From the NCBI GenBank assembly GCA_034769895.1, contig CM068371.1:401093469-401157468 (forward strand): a DNA stretch of 64,000 bases, read 5' to 3'. Below are positions 51,198 through 60,964 of this stretch, in pieces. The position numbers and the translations under genes were made by a program. The number at the start of each line of letters is the position of its first letter. Within the stretch, counting starts at the first letter, position 1. The notes beneath the pieces were generated by a model. The model searched no databases. It was not told the DNA's origin and saw nothing but the letters and a program-made list of their open reading frames with translations. This DNA is from Magicicada septendecula (lineage: Eukaryota > Arthropoda > Insecta > Hemiptera > Cicadidae).

Positions 51198-51211
51198 TCC
51201 ATTACTTAACT

Positions 51212-51305
51212 AAATATAATTATTTCACTACCGATTCGGAACACAACTTTGTTCCGAGTTGTACACAAAGTTGTGTTCCGAGTCGGTAGTGAAATAATTA
51301 TATTT
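51212..51305. repeat. Palindrome of Penelope-like terminal sequence
   Basis: Arms 51212-51250 and 51267-51305 are reverse complements with one mismatch, sharing CACTACCGAYTCGGAACACAA with the ends of the element at 52.3-53.3 kb. The TCCATTACTTAACTAAATA that leads into it continues, across the gypsy insertion, from 41873-41903. A second copy of the same lead-in is at 52243-52285. Confidence 0.8.
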
Positions 51306-52242
51306 AAAAAAAGAGAGTTACACTTCACAGTATGCACTACAACACTTTTTGTAATTGAAAATATAAGATCAAATAAAATGTTGGCCACATTATGTTACTT
51401 GTATTCTGTATGACTTCTGACGTATGGTTGAGAACTAAGCAGTTGACTCAGTCTTGCTCACCTGTACCTAGCAAAGACCCTTGCTGAAGGCAAGGCTGTC
51501 AATCTAAAGACTTAGTTTAGTTTTCTTTTAAGTATTGTGTTATGAAAATATAATATAATAACCTACAAAGTGTCTAATTGCTGCAACCAGCATTTAAAGC
51601 AGTTTATCTCATTCTTTACAGAAAAATGCAAGTAGGCGTACTTCAGTCTTCCATTGTTAAAAATGTTAAAAAGAAGGAAGTACAAACAGGATTATAGAAA
51701 ATGAGTGGATGTGGTCTAAGCTTTTGCAGTTGTGAATTTCCTTTGTTCCCCCCCCCCCCATACTCCACAGTGAATTAGAATGAAATAAAATCTGATTTGG
51801 TGAAACTCCTAATTATATTAAAATAATAGTACAAAATCAATATAACAGTAGTATAATTTATATTAACATACGTTTGTTGTGTGGGTTCAGGGATTGATGG
51901 GTGGCCACACAAGGAGTCATACTGTCGAGCACTGATTATTTGAAATCTGTGTGTGTGTGTGTGTGTGTGTGTGTGATCATTACCATTACTAATAGTATGC
52001 CAACTGGTTAGGAAACACCTCCCAACACTATTTTCCCCCCCATAACAAATTGTCTCCAGTTACTGTACAACAGAACAGAACTCAACCAGATCCGTATCTC
52101 CAGCTTGCAAGTGATTGCCGCAACACAGTTTTTTGATTCATTTAAAAATGTGTTATTCTTGCTGACCATCCTTTATGTCTACACATTAAACAGCTGTGCA
52201 TTTATTATCAAATACTTTGGAAATACTAGCCTATCATAATTT
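51306..52242. other. Intronic stretch, no gene seen
   Basis: Non-coding, within the spo11 intron. It holds a C-homopolymer near 51751-51763 and a short GT repeat at about 51949-51975. Confidence 0.5.
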
Positions 52243-53304
52243 TATTCTTGGATTTCGTTGTCCATGACGTGTCCATTACTTAACTAAATATAATTATTAA
52301 TTCACTACCGACTCGGAACACAAAGTTTTTTATAGGTAAAAATTTACAAGTTTTACCTTATAGCCTTAACCAGTTTTCGCTTTTAAAAAGCTTCTTCAGA
52401 GGCTCCTGTCCGTCTTCTTGTTGGCGACTGTATCAGCTTTTGAAAGATCGATGTTGTGTGTGTGGGGTGTGATATGTTCGAATAATGCGTGTGATTTGAA
52501 TTGTGTCTGTTCATTTAGTATGTCGTTTTTATGTGTTTTCGTGTGTTTGTATATTTCCAATTATTCTAGAGTGTCTAAGTTTCGGCCTTTTGTGTGTACG
52601 TGTAGAATGTCCATGTTATTGTCGATGTGTGTGTGGTTTGCTTCAATGAGGTGGTTTGCAAAGGTGGATTCTATAGTGGAGTGTAGTGCCTTTGTGTGTT
52701 CAATGTATCATTGTTTGAAGCATTTCAAACAATACATTTCTACTGTCTGGCCTATGTAGAATTTGTTCCAATCTGAGCAATTTAGTTTGTAAACACCAGG
52801 TAGATTGAATTTGTTTTGTGCTTTGTGTGTGTGTTTTGATAGTGTGTGTTCTGTTTTGTTAGTAGTTTTGTATGCGATTCTGTATCCTGCTTTTTGGAAT
52901 TTGTGGGCTATTTTTCCGTTTGGTTGTTGATGTATGTTAGTGTTATGAATTTGTTGTTTTCTGTCTTTGTCTGTTGTTTGTTTTGTGTTTTGTCTAGGAG
53001 TTTATTAACTATTGTTCTGTTTTAAATATACAAACCCACGAAAACACATAAAAACAACATGCTAAACGAACAGACACAATTCAAATCACACGCATTATTC
53101 GAACATATCACCCCCCCACACACACAACATCGATCTTTCAAAAGTCGATACAGTCCCCAACAACAAGACGGACAGTTGCGCCCAACGGCAGCCTCTGAAG
53201 AAGCTTTTTAAAAGCGAAAACCAGTTAAGGCTATAAGGTAAAACTTTTAAGTTTTTACCTGTAAAAAACTTTTTGTTCCGAGTCGGTAGTGAATTAATTA
53301 TATT
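52243..53304 (-). mobile_element. Penelope-like element fragment with inverted terminal copies
   Basis: A central stretch encodes the end of a Penelope-type protein on the - strand. It is flanked by two copies of the element's 3' region in opposite orientation, at about 52286-52557 and 53025-53304. The arms include GCCTCTGAAGAAGCTTTT, TTAAAAGCGAAAACTGG-type sequence, typical of Penelope-like ends. Inverted or tandem partial copies (pseudo-LTRs) are known for this group. The copy is 5'-truncated and decayed. Some of the arm lies within the coding region, so the repeated part includes the C-terminal codons. Confidence 0.75.
52400..52990 (-). pseudogene. Penelope-like RT C-terminus with GIY-YIG endonuclease
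   Basis: On the - strand: KIAHKFQKAGYRIAYKT (the segment that closes the RT), then PGVYKLNCSDWNKFYIGQTV, which is the GIY...YIG motif pair of the endonuclease that distinguishes canonical Penelope-like elements, followed by YIEHTKALHSTIESTFANHL, IDNNMDILHVHTKGRNLDTL and LEIYKHTKTHKNDILNEQTQ. In-frame stops (after CFKQ and after LDTLE) show decay. The RT catalytic core lies upstream and is not present. Confidence 0.8.
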
Positions 53305-53553
53305 TACATAATTGTATCTTACAATAATTATCAACATGTAAGTTGATATATCACAGGAAACTTTCAAGCTCAACAAACTGTTTAAGTTTTGAAACGATTT
53401 TCAAGTGACTATACTATTTCAGTAGTGATGGAATAATTGTTTCAGAGCTAAAAAGTGTCATTAGATTAGATTTTCTTCTGTAATTGTTGTAACAGTTGTT
53501 AATAGGAAATAATTTACAGCTCAAAGTTACTTTAAATTAATTTTATTTTTTAG

Positions 53554-53747
53554 AGAATTGTATTACGAGAATACGGAACTGTTTGTGTCTCAGAAGAAGG
53601 TAGACGATGCTGTTCTGGATATGTGCCATTTGTTGAAGTGCAAGCCATGGGATCTGCAGTTGTTCACGTCTTCAAAGGGGCTCATTGCTGGTGAAGTAAA
53701 AATAACCACTGCCAGTAATGACATCTTGGACTGTTCCGTTCATGGAG
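53554..53747 (+). CDS. spo11: spo11 exon with the catalytic tyrosine motif
   Basis: A 194-nt exon after an acceptor (TTTATTTTTTAG). The first base completes an Arg codon from 36143-36144, then ELYYENTELFVSQKKVDDAV, LDMCHLLKCKPWDLQLFTSS, KGLIAGEVKI and ILDCSVHGG. Compare human SPO11 RDIYYTDSQLFGNQ.VVDNII and SLHILSTSKGLIAG. In the TOP6A/SPO11 family the tyrosine that attacks DNA is the second Tyr of the [DE][IL][YF]Y motif, here in ELYY. This is the 5Y-CAP (winged-helix) domain. The exon ends one base into a codon at a donor, GGAG|GTATGT. The Toprim-domain exons that should follow were not found in the remaining 10 kb and probably lie beyond the window. Confidence 0.9.
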
Positions 53748-54392
53748 GTATGTTGTATGTATGAGTTTGTTTATTTATTATGCTTTGTATTAAGTACCCT
53801 GTAATACTAAATAAAAAGTGTCTGCTGTCAGGTATCCAGCAAGAACATTAAACTTTGTAAGATACAACTTTTGACAAGATGGTGTAATGATCCAAGGAAA
53901 GGTGAAAAGAGAAGAAAAAATAGGTCAAGAATATTCCTTGGCCAAGTGTCAAACCTGACGAACGTCTTAATACCAGAAATCGTGAGACCATTCGTGTAAC
54001 ATCATGAACTGCTCACCAATACTATGACAGGAAGAAGTTTGAAAACATCTTTCTGAAGGTTCTTACCTAAAAAGATAAAGAACCCAAAATCCATGACCAC
54101 ATGCAGTTGCTCTTGTATGGACAGGGAGGAAGAGCTTTGTGCTTTAATGTAGTATATGGTTATAGTCCAGAAGACAAATCCAGAACAGCTTTCAGTACAT
54201 TTTTTTTTTAATCTACATTTAAAGTCCACATGTCAGAGACTAGTTCCTTCAAAAACTACTTATCTCTTTCTTGTTTTTCTTTCTTGTTGTCCCTTTGATA
54301 ATGAGTTTAGAGACCCCATTTTATTGTTGTCCCTTTGATAATGTGTTTTCTGTTTAATTACAGTCTCTTCCAATTCAGCTTTATATATATAT
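53748..54392. other. Non-coding stretch, probably spo11 intron
   Basis: No gene recognised. A 22-bp direct repeat, TTGTTGTCCCTTTGATAATG, occurs at about 54284-54303 and 54324-54343. It ends in a TA run that is the target of the following LTR element. Confidence 0.5.
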
Positions 54393-56317
54393 TGTAACGT
54401 GCGTTTTCTGCGAGAGGCGGGTGTTAGCGAAACGTCCTTCTCATTCAAGCCCCAAATGTTGGGTTCGCCATTTCTATAACGTACCGCTTAATGTGAGGTG
54501 TGCACTTGCGAAAGTGTTATTATATGCCTCACGCAGTATGCGTCACTTTTGAATTATACTAACTGACGTTTTAAAAGGTATAAATAAAGGATTTTGTTTA
54601 TCTTGTTTTACTCAATCTAAAAGAAATCGAGAGTGTGTGATTTGGGGTCCAGCAGGTAATTTGTTCAGCCTTATGCAGAAGAGAGAGTAAGTATCATTAT
54701 TGCCCCTCAGTTGTGACGATTTCTTCTGTATGTTGTGCTGAAATTTTCATTAACTACCCACTACAATAAATTATAACACGTTATAATTCAATATTAATTT
54801 TCAATAATATTGCTTTATTGATTATTGACTTTTGTCTCCTGCCACCAAAATATAGGTATCACAATTAATCTTATTTAAAAAAAAAACATCATCTCGACTT
54901 TACCGAGTAAACATAGATCTGTCTAAGGAACAAAACATATATGTTGTTATTTACCCAATATTACGCTATAATAAAAAACATCAGTTATTACATAATTCTT
55001 AGTAATTCCCCAGGGTTCAGGGTGAATTCTTTGTGTTATGAGAGTGTCAGAAATGGATAATTGCTACGCTTTACAAATATCAAAAAATTAATAAATAATT
55101 TTGTTTATTTTTCAAATATTACGTAGTTTCCGGAATTGCCGTAAGAGAGCAGCATGTATTTGTTTACTTTGAAAGAAACATATGATAAAATGAATATTTT
55201 TTGTTCTATTTCACTGTTAAAAAACGAGTTTTCTTCTGGACTTATTACGAAAAAATGTTTATATTACCTCGCTCCGTGTTGTCCTTACTGGATTGAAGTT
55301 TTATTCTGTGATGAGGTACGTCTTGCGTTATTATTTCCTTTTCGTTTGGAGTATTTTCTAATTGTCTACTGGAAGTAGGCCGAACTATATTGGATCCTCA
55401 GAATGTTTTCATCCACTGGTTTTTAATGTATATCACCATTTAATTTGGATTCCTCAGGTATAATTAGTTAGTATTCACTTTATTTATTACTCTTGCGTGA
55501 ATTTCGCCTCCTCCAACGTCCAAAAAAGGTTATTTTTTATAATTTTTGTCGCATCGTTTCTTCAACTCTCCGGTTTAGTTCAAAATTTTTATATCTTATT
55601 AACAATACTTGTTATTTTTCATCACTCTTAGTAACACATAGTATTTTTATTATGTAGGCAGTTTGTGATTATTATAAATTTATATTTTATTTATGGAAAA
55701 ATAATTCCCTTCCATTCCGGTTTCTTTACTAATTTAATTTACATAATATGTTTTGGTTAATTTTTTTATGACATTGTATATAAATATTTTATCATTTTAT
55801 TATCATTAAATAAATTTATATATTATTTATTTAATCTCGAATAGTGTTCATACCCGGTACTACTTCCTGTTGCCATTTCCTTCATAGGATTATTTTAATT
55901 TTATATTATCTTTGGTAGTTAAAATTTTTATGTCTTTTAAAATTAACCCTGGGTTTTCTTACAATCTAACACAATTATTTGAAACAATATAATATTAACT
56001 TGGGTGTAACAAATTGTGGTTCATACAATATAAATTACAATAAATAAATAAAATAACAAAAATCAATTAGTATTATTACATACTACTTCCATAGTTTTAT
56101 CCTATCCAACACATACAACACAATTTAGTAATACATTAATTTCACTTTGGTTTTTCACCTCAGTGGGTACACTATCACTCACTTTGCACTGTATACCACT
56201 CAAATTGTTTATCATATTGAGTGATATAATTAAATTTTGAGCGAGCTTTAGTTTTACCCATTTCTGACTTTTATTATCATGAGTTAATTTATTGGGACCG
56301 GGTTATGTAACGTTACA
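54393..56317 (-). repeat. 3' LTR of the gag-only element
   Basis: 1925 bp, partner of 59053-60964. It contains a 74-residue open frame, repeated in the other LTR; I do not consider it a gene. Confidence 0.95.
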
Positions 56318-57711
56318 TAAAGCCCCCCCACTAGAACAAATTTATTTTAGTTCAACTTGTTGATAGAAATAAATTGTTGATTGGTTCAAGTCTCCTAATG
56401 GTCTTGACTTTGTTTTCATAATAGTGTTTCATTTCTGACTGATTATAAACTCTGGTAATTTAGACTTGTGGTAATTGTCGTTTTCTTACTTAACTCTCTC
56501 TCTCTTGGAGGCAAATTCATCAATTATTTCTCGGGGTTAGTGGTACTTCCACATTTTATTTGATAAGGACTGGTCACACTAATCATATTAAAATTGTTTC
56601 AACACTCATTTCTATTTGCTTCTATAAATTCGCTTTATCAATTAAGCTTCTGTCTGCTATCTTCCTTCTATTTTCTTCATTTATACTTCTGGAATCTAAT
56701 ATCACTCCTTTCAGCTATTTTATAATTATTATCCCTTAAATATTCAATTTCCCTAACATTTTTCCCTATCTTGTGCGGTGGTTCCAGTCGGGTGGCCACT
56801 CTGGGTCCATACACCGCTGTCCATCCTTACACCTTCTGAGACCAGGGGAACATCATCCCTGCTCATAAAAATTATTGCCGGAACATTTCTACGGTCAATA
56901 CATAAAAATAAAAAAATTATAAGTAGTAGTCAATTAGCAACTAGTACCAAACACTTTTGGGATTCTTCATATTGTAGCTGTTTGCATTTATTTATATATT
57001 TCTTCTTCTCCTTGATTCCTTCTTCTTTATCATTAATTAATAGCATATAACATCATTGATAGGCCTTATGTTAAAATTCTTTTGACTTTACTTCTTGTGA
57101 CATATTTCTCCGTATCATTTCTTCTTATATAATCTTCAATTCCGAGAAATTCTAATTTTTATTGTATTAATTATCATCCTCCTTCAGTTTCATTGGAGTC
57201 ATTAAATTATTCGTTATTCTTCTTATCTGAGCACATTACCATCAATTGTTTTTGTTCATTTAATTTTTCTTCTGTTTGTTACCATCAAAATATTATTTTT
57301 CCTATTAGTCCATTTTAAATCAGTTCTTTATAAATATTATTTAATCATCTGTTCTCTTTTTCTTAGTGGTTTGTTGTTTGTTAAATTATATGGTTTCAAA
57401 ATAACTTGAGTAAGATGTTCTTACATGCTTTTTATTAATTCTAATGGTTGCAAAATATCTTAAGTAAGTTGTACTTACACACTTTTGAATTTTTGGGGTT
57501 TTTAGTTTCTTCATTTTAAATTATATTGTTCGAAATTACTTGAGTAAGTTGTCCTTACATACTTTTAGAATTTTGTGGTTTTAGTTTACAATGGGTTGCT
57601 TGGTCCTATATCCATAAAATCCGTCCCTTTTTCTGGTTTGTTTGGAGTCTGTTTAACCGTGGTCCATTATTTCAGGTACTCCATGTTCTCGGATTGCTGG
57701 GGTGTTCGTAA
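56318..57711 (-). other. Degenerate internal region, traces of pol end
   Basis: It starts with a purine tract on the - strand (GTGGGGGGGCTTTA) as in the autonomous relative. Short matches to the 3' end of that element's integrase region are visible (for example the stretches around 56420-56450 and 56490-56590), but the central pol domains are missing. The rest is AT-rich and non-coding. Confidence 0.65.
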
Positions 57712-58875
57712 TTAATTCTCTCCTTGATAATCTTCGTACCAGTCTTCCATCATAATTCGTTCCTTTTTGACTAACCAGTATTGTACCTCCTCTAACATAA
57801 CATAGTTGCTCATATTTAATCTCATTTCATTCCCTTTTACCTCTGAATTATTTGCCCAATATTTGCATGTTGTCTTCCATCTTGATAATCTGACTAATAT
57901 CTTCTGATGCACTTCAATCATCGACACATTTAACTGGGATGTAAACTTAATTAACTCCCTTTGTTCGTTAATTGGAAGGTTGAATACATTAATTAATCCA
58001 CCTTTAATCATCTCCCATTCTTCCTTGGTATTTATTATTTTCTTTCTACTTGTTTTTCTTATTTCCTTGGTCTTCTTTTCCACAGTTCGAACATCCTTTT
58101 TGTTGTGGCTATTTTTATTTTCAGATGGCATTACACCTTGGTATTCTGTAATTTCTATTTCCTTCCTACTCTCTTCTGTATTCGGACTTACTTTAATACC
58201 TTCTGACGTGCTGTCCAATGTTTCATCCAAATTATTGGAACTATGGTCCATTTGTTTAGTTGTCTCCTCTTGGTATGTATCTGCTTTTTGGACACGCGTA
58301 TTAACATTTTCAAACTTCTCTCCGAAAGTTTCCCATATCTCCTTATTGAAATTCTCCATTTTACACTCAAATTGTTTTAAATTCTCATTATTCTCTTCAA
58401 ATTTTGCATTCATCTCTTCTCTTTGCCCTTCAACCGCTTCCTTCAGTTCATGGTATTGTCCATTCATGGTTTGTTTTAAGTTTTCCTCCTGTTTTCTAAA
58501 ATTTTCATCTATTTTGTCAAATTTTTTCTCCTGTCTCCTAAAATTTTCTTTATTTTCCTCATTGGTTCGCTTATTATCTTCCTGGATCTTGTTATTCCCT
58601 TCCATTATAATTCTTAACATCTCCTGTATGCTTATATCTTCTTTTTGGTTGGATTTATCTGGTTGATCCCCTTGGGCATCCTCTTCAATTATTTCCGTTT
58701 CTGTATCCATAACTACTTCGGTTTCTTCTGTATCACCTGTCTGTTGGTCCATTTCACTGTCCGTGACTAATTCTATTTCTTGTTCCTGTCCACCTTCTTC
58801 AATCTCCTTTTCTTCTGCCCTCTTCTTCGATTTGCCTCGGGTATTAGGCATTTCTTGTTTTCTCATAACTGCCAA
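57712..58875 (-). CDS. gag: gag-like coiled-coil protein of the gag-only element
   Basis: A 387-residue open reading. Its first 75 or so residues closely match the gag at 20683-22620 (MRKQEMPNTRGKSKKRAEEK, then EEDAQGDQPDKS), followed by the same type of Glu/Asn/Gln-rich coiled coil (ENFRKQEENLKQTMNGQYHE). The globular part differs (EEWEMIKGGLINVFNLPINE, LSRWKTTCKYWANNSEV) but keeps the W.MIKG.L...F theme. The Arg/Asn-rich tail is absent. An open gag in an element without enzymes suggests the protein is useful to the element, as in known gag-only LTR derivatives. Described only as an old element part. Confidence 0.82.
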   Translation of the reverse strand: MAVMRKQEMPNTRGKSKKRAEEKEIEEGGQEQEIELVTDSEMDQQTGDTEETEVVMDTETEIIEEDAQGDQPDKSNQKEDISIQEMLRIIMEGNNKIQEDNKRTNEENKENFRRQEKKFDKIDENFRKQEENLKQTMNGQYHELKEAVEGQREEMNAKFEENNENLKQFECKMENFNKEIWETFGEKFENVNTRVQKADTYQEETTKQMDHSSNNLDETLDSTSEGIKVSPNTEESRKEIEITEYQGVMPSENKNSHNKKDVRTVEKKTKEIRKTSRKKIINTKEEWEMIKGGLINVFNLPINEQRELIKFTSQLNVSMIEVHQKILVRLSRWKTTCKYWANNSEVKGNEMRLNMSNYVMLEEVQYWLVKKERIMMEDWYEDYQGEN

Positions 58876-58959
58876 CGATAATTAGATTTTTTGATATATA
58901 TTTTATATTAAATATCAAAATTCTTTTCTAATTACCGCCCTTTTACGTTGAGCGCCAAT

Positions 58960-59052
58960 TTGTAACGTCCTGCTTTGAGAGGCGTCCACCACTTACGAGT
59001 GTTTTGCAATTACGGGTTTCATTAATTCAGCCCCACGTTGGAGTCGTCAATT
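58960..59052. repeat. Primer-site/LTR-junction copies of the gag-only element
   Basis: Two versions of the junction lie in tandem: GTTGAGCGCCAATTTGTAAC (about 58946-58965) with a short LTR-edge-like piece after it, and GCCCCACGTTGGAGTCGTCA (about 59030-59049) just before the true LTR start at 59053. The second is the apparent primer site. It keeps the CCAACGTGGGGC part but not the GGCGCC part of the tRNA-Lys match. Confidence 0.7.
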
Positions 59053-60964
59053 TGTAACGTGCGGTTTCTGCGAGAGGCGGGTGTTAGCGAAACGTCCTTC
59101 TCATTCAAGCCCCAAATGTTGGGTTCGCCATTTCTATAACGTACCGCTTAATGTGAGGTGTGCACTTGCGAAAGTGTTATTATATGCCTCACGCAGTATG
59201 CGTCACTTTTGAATTATACTAACTGACGTTTTAAAAGGTATAAATAAAGGATTTTGTTTATCTTGTTTTACTCAATCTAAAAGAAATCGAGAGTGTGTGA
59301 TTTGGGGTCCAGGAGGTAATTTGTTCAGCCTTATGCAGAAGAGAGAGTAAGTATCATTATTGCCCCTCAGTTGTGACGATTTCTTCTGTATGTTGTGCTG
59401 AAATTTTCATTAACTACCCACTACAATAAATTATAACACGTTATAATTCAATATTAATTTTCAATAATATTGTTTATTGATTATTGACTTTTGTCTCCTG
59501 CCACCAAAATATAGGTATCACAATTAATCTTATTTAAAAAAAAAAACATAACATAGATCTGTCTAAGGAACAAAACATATATGTTGTTATTTACCCAATA
59601 TTACGCTATAATAAAAAACATCAGTTATTACATCAGTTATAATTCTTAGTAATTCCCCAGGGTTCAGGGTGAATTCTTTGTGTTATGAGAGTGTCAGAAA
59701 TGGATAATTGCTACGCTTTACAAATATCAAAAAATTAATAAATAATTTTGTTTATTTTTCAAATATTACGTAGTTTCCGGAATTGCCGTAAGAGAGCAGC
59801 ATGTATTTGTTTACTTTGAAAGAAACATATGATAAAATGAATATTTTTTGTTCTATTTCACTGTTAAAAAACGAGTTTTCTTCTGGACTTATTACGAAAA
59901 AATGTTTATATTACCTCGCTCCGTGTTGTCCTTACTGGATTGAAGTTTTATTCTGTGATGAGGTACGTCTTGCGTTATTATTTCCTTTTCGTTTGGAGTA
60001 TTTTCTAATTGTCTACTGGAAGTAGGCCGAACTATATTGGATCCTCAGAATGTTTTCATCCACTGGTTTTTAATGTATATCACCATTTAATTTGGATTCC
60101 TCAGGTATAATTAGTTAGTATTCACTTTATTTATTACTCTTGCGTGAATTTCGCCTCCTCCAACGTCCAAAAAAGGTTATTTTTTATAATTTTTGTCGCA
60201 TCGTTTCTTCAACTCTCCGGTTTAGTTCAAAATTTTTATATCTTATTAACAATACTTGTTATTTTTCATCACTCTTAGTAACACATAGTATTTTTATTAT
60301 GTAGGCAGTTTGTGATTATTATAAATTTATATTTTATTTATGGAAAAATAATTCCCTTCCATTCCGGTTTCTTTACTAATTTAATTTACATAATATGTTT
60401 TGGTTAATTTTTTTATGACATTGTATATAAATATTTTATCATTTTATTATCATTAAATAAATTTATATATTATTTATTTAATCTCGAATAGTGTTCATAC
60501 CCGGTACTACTTCCTGTTGCCATTTCCTTCATAGGATTATTTTAATTTTATATTATCTTTGGTAGTTAAAATTTTTATGTCTTTTAAAATTAACCCTGGG
60601 TTTTCTTACAATCTAACACAATTATTTGAAACAATATAATATTAACTTGGGTATAACAAATTGTGGTTCATACAATATAAATTACAATAAATAAATAAAA
60701 TAACAAAAATCAATTAGTATTATTACATACTACTTCCATAGTTTTATCCTATCCAACACATACAACACAATTTAGTAATACATTAATTTCACTTTGGTTT
60801 TTCACCTCAATGGGTACACTATCACTCACTTTGCACTGTATACCACTTAAATTGTTTATCATATTGAGTGATATAATTAAATTTTGAGCGAGCTTTAGTT
60901 TTACCCATTTCTGACTTTTATTATCATGAGTTAATTTATTGGGACCGGGTTATGTAACGTTACA
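59053..60964 (-). repeat. 5' LTR of the gag-only element
   Basis: 1912 bp, partner of 54393-56317. Confidence 0.95.

Larger units (their letters stand above)
54393..60964 (-). mobile_element. Gag-only relative of the tRNA-Lys gypsy element
   Basis: 6572 bp with LTRs of about 1.92 kb (TGTAACGTGCG...ACGTTACA) in an (AT)n target, so the ATAT duplication is consistent but not provable. The LTRs differ by about half a dozen substitutions plus a few short indels, which makes it younger than the relative at 15.2-24.8 kb. The internal part is only 2.7 kb: gag, then a degenerate stretch with traces of the integrase end, with most of pol absent. It would depend on a relative for enzymes. It shares LTR ends, gag N-terminus and junction repeats with that relative, but the LTR interiors are well diverged. 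Confidence 0.9.

Noticed and set aside
52418-52759. 113-residue + strand frame rich in Cys, Val and Met
   Set aside because: Antisense of the Penelope-like endonuclease fragment, which has the recognisable motif on the - strand.
55154-55378. 74-residue open frame repeated at 59801-60025
   Set aside because: Same reason: it is within the two LTRs of the gag-only element, with no motif.
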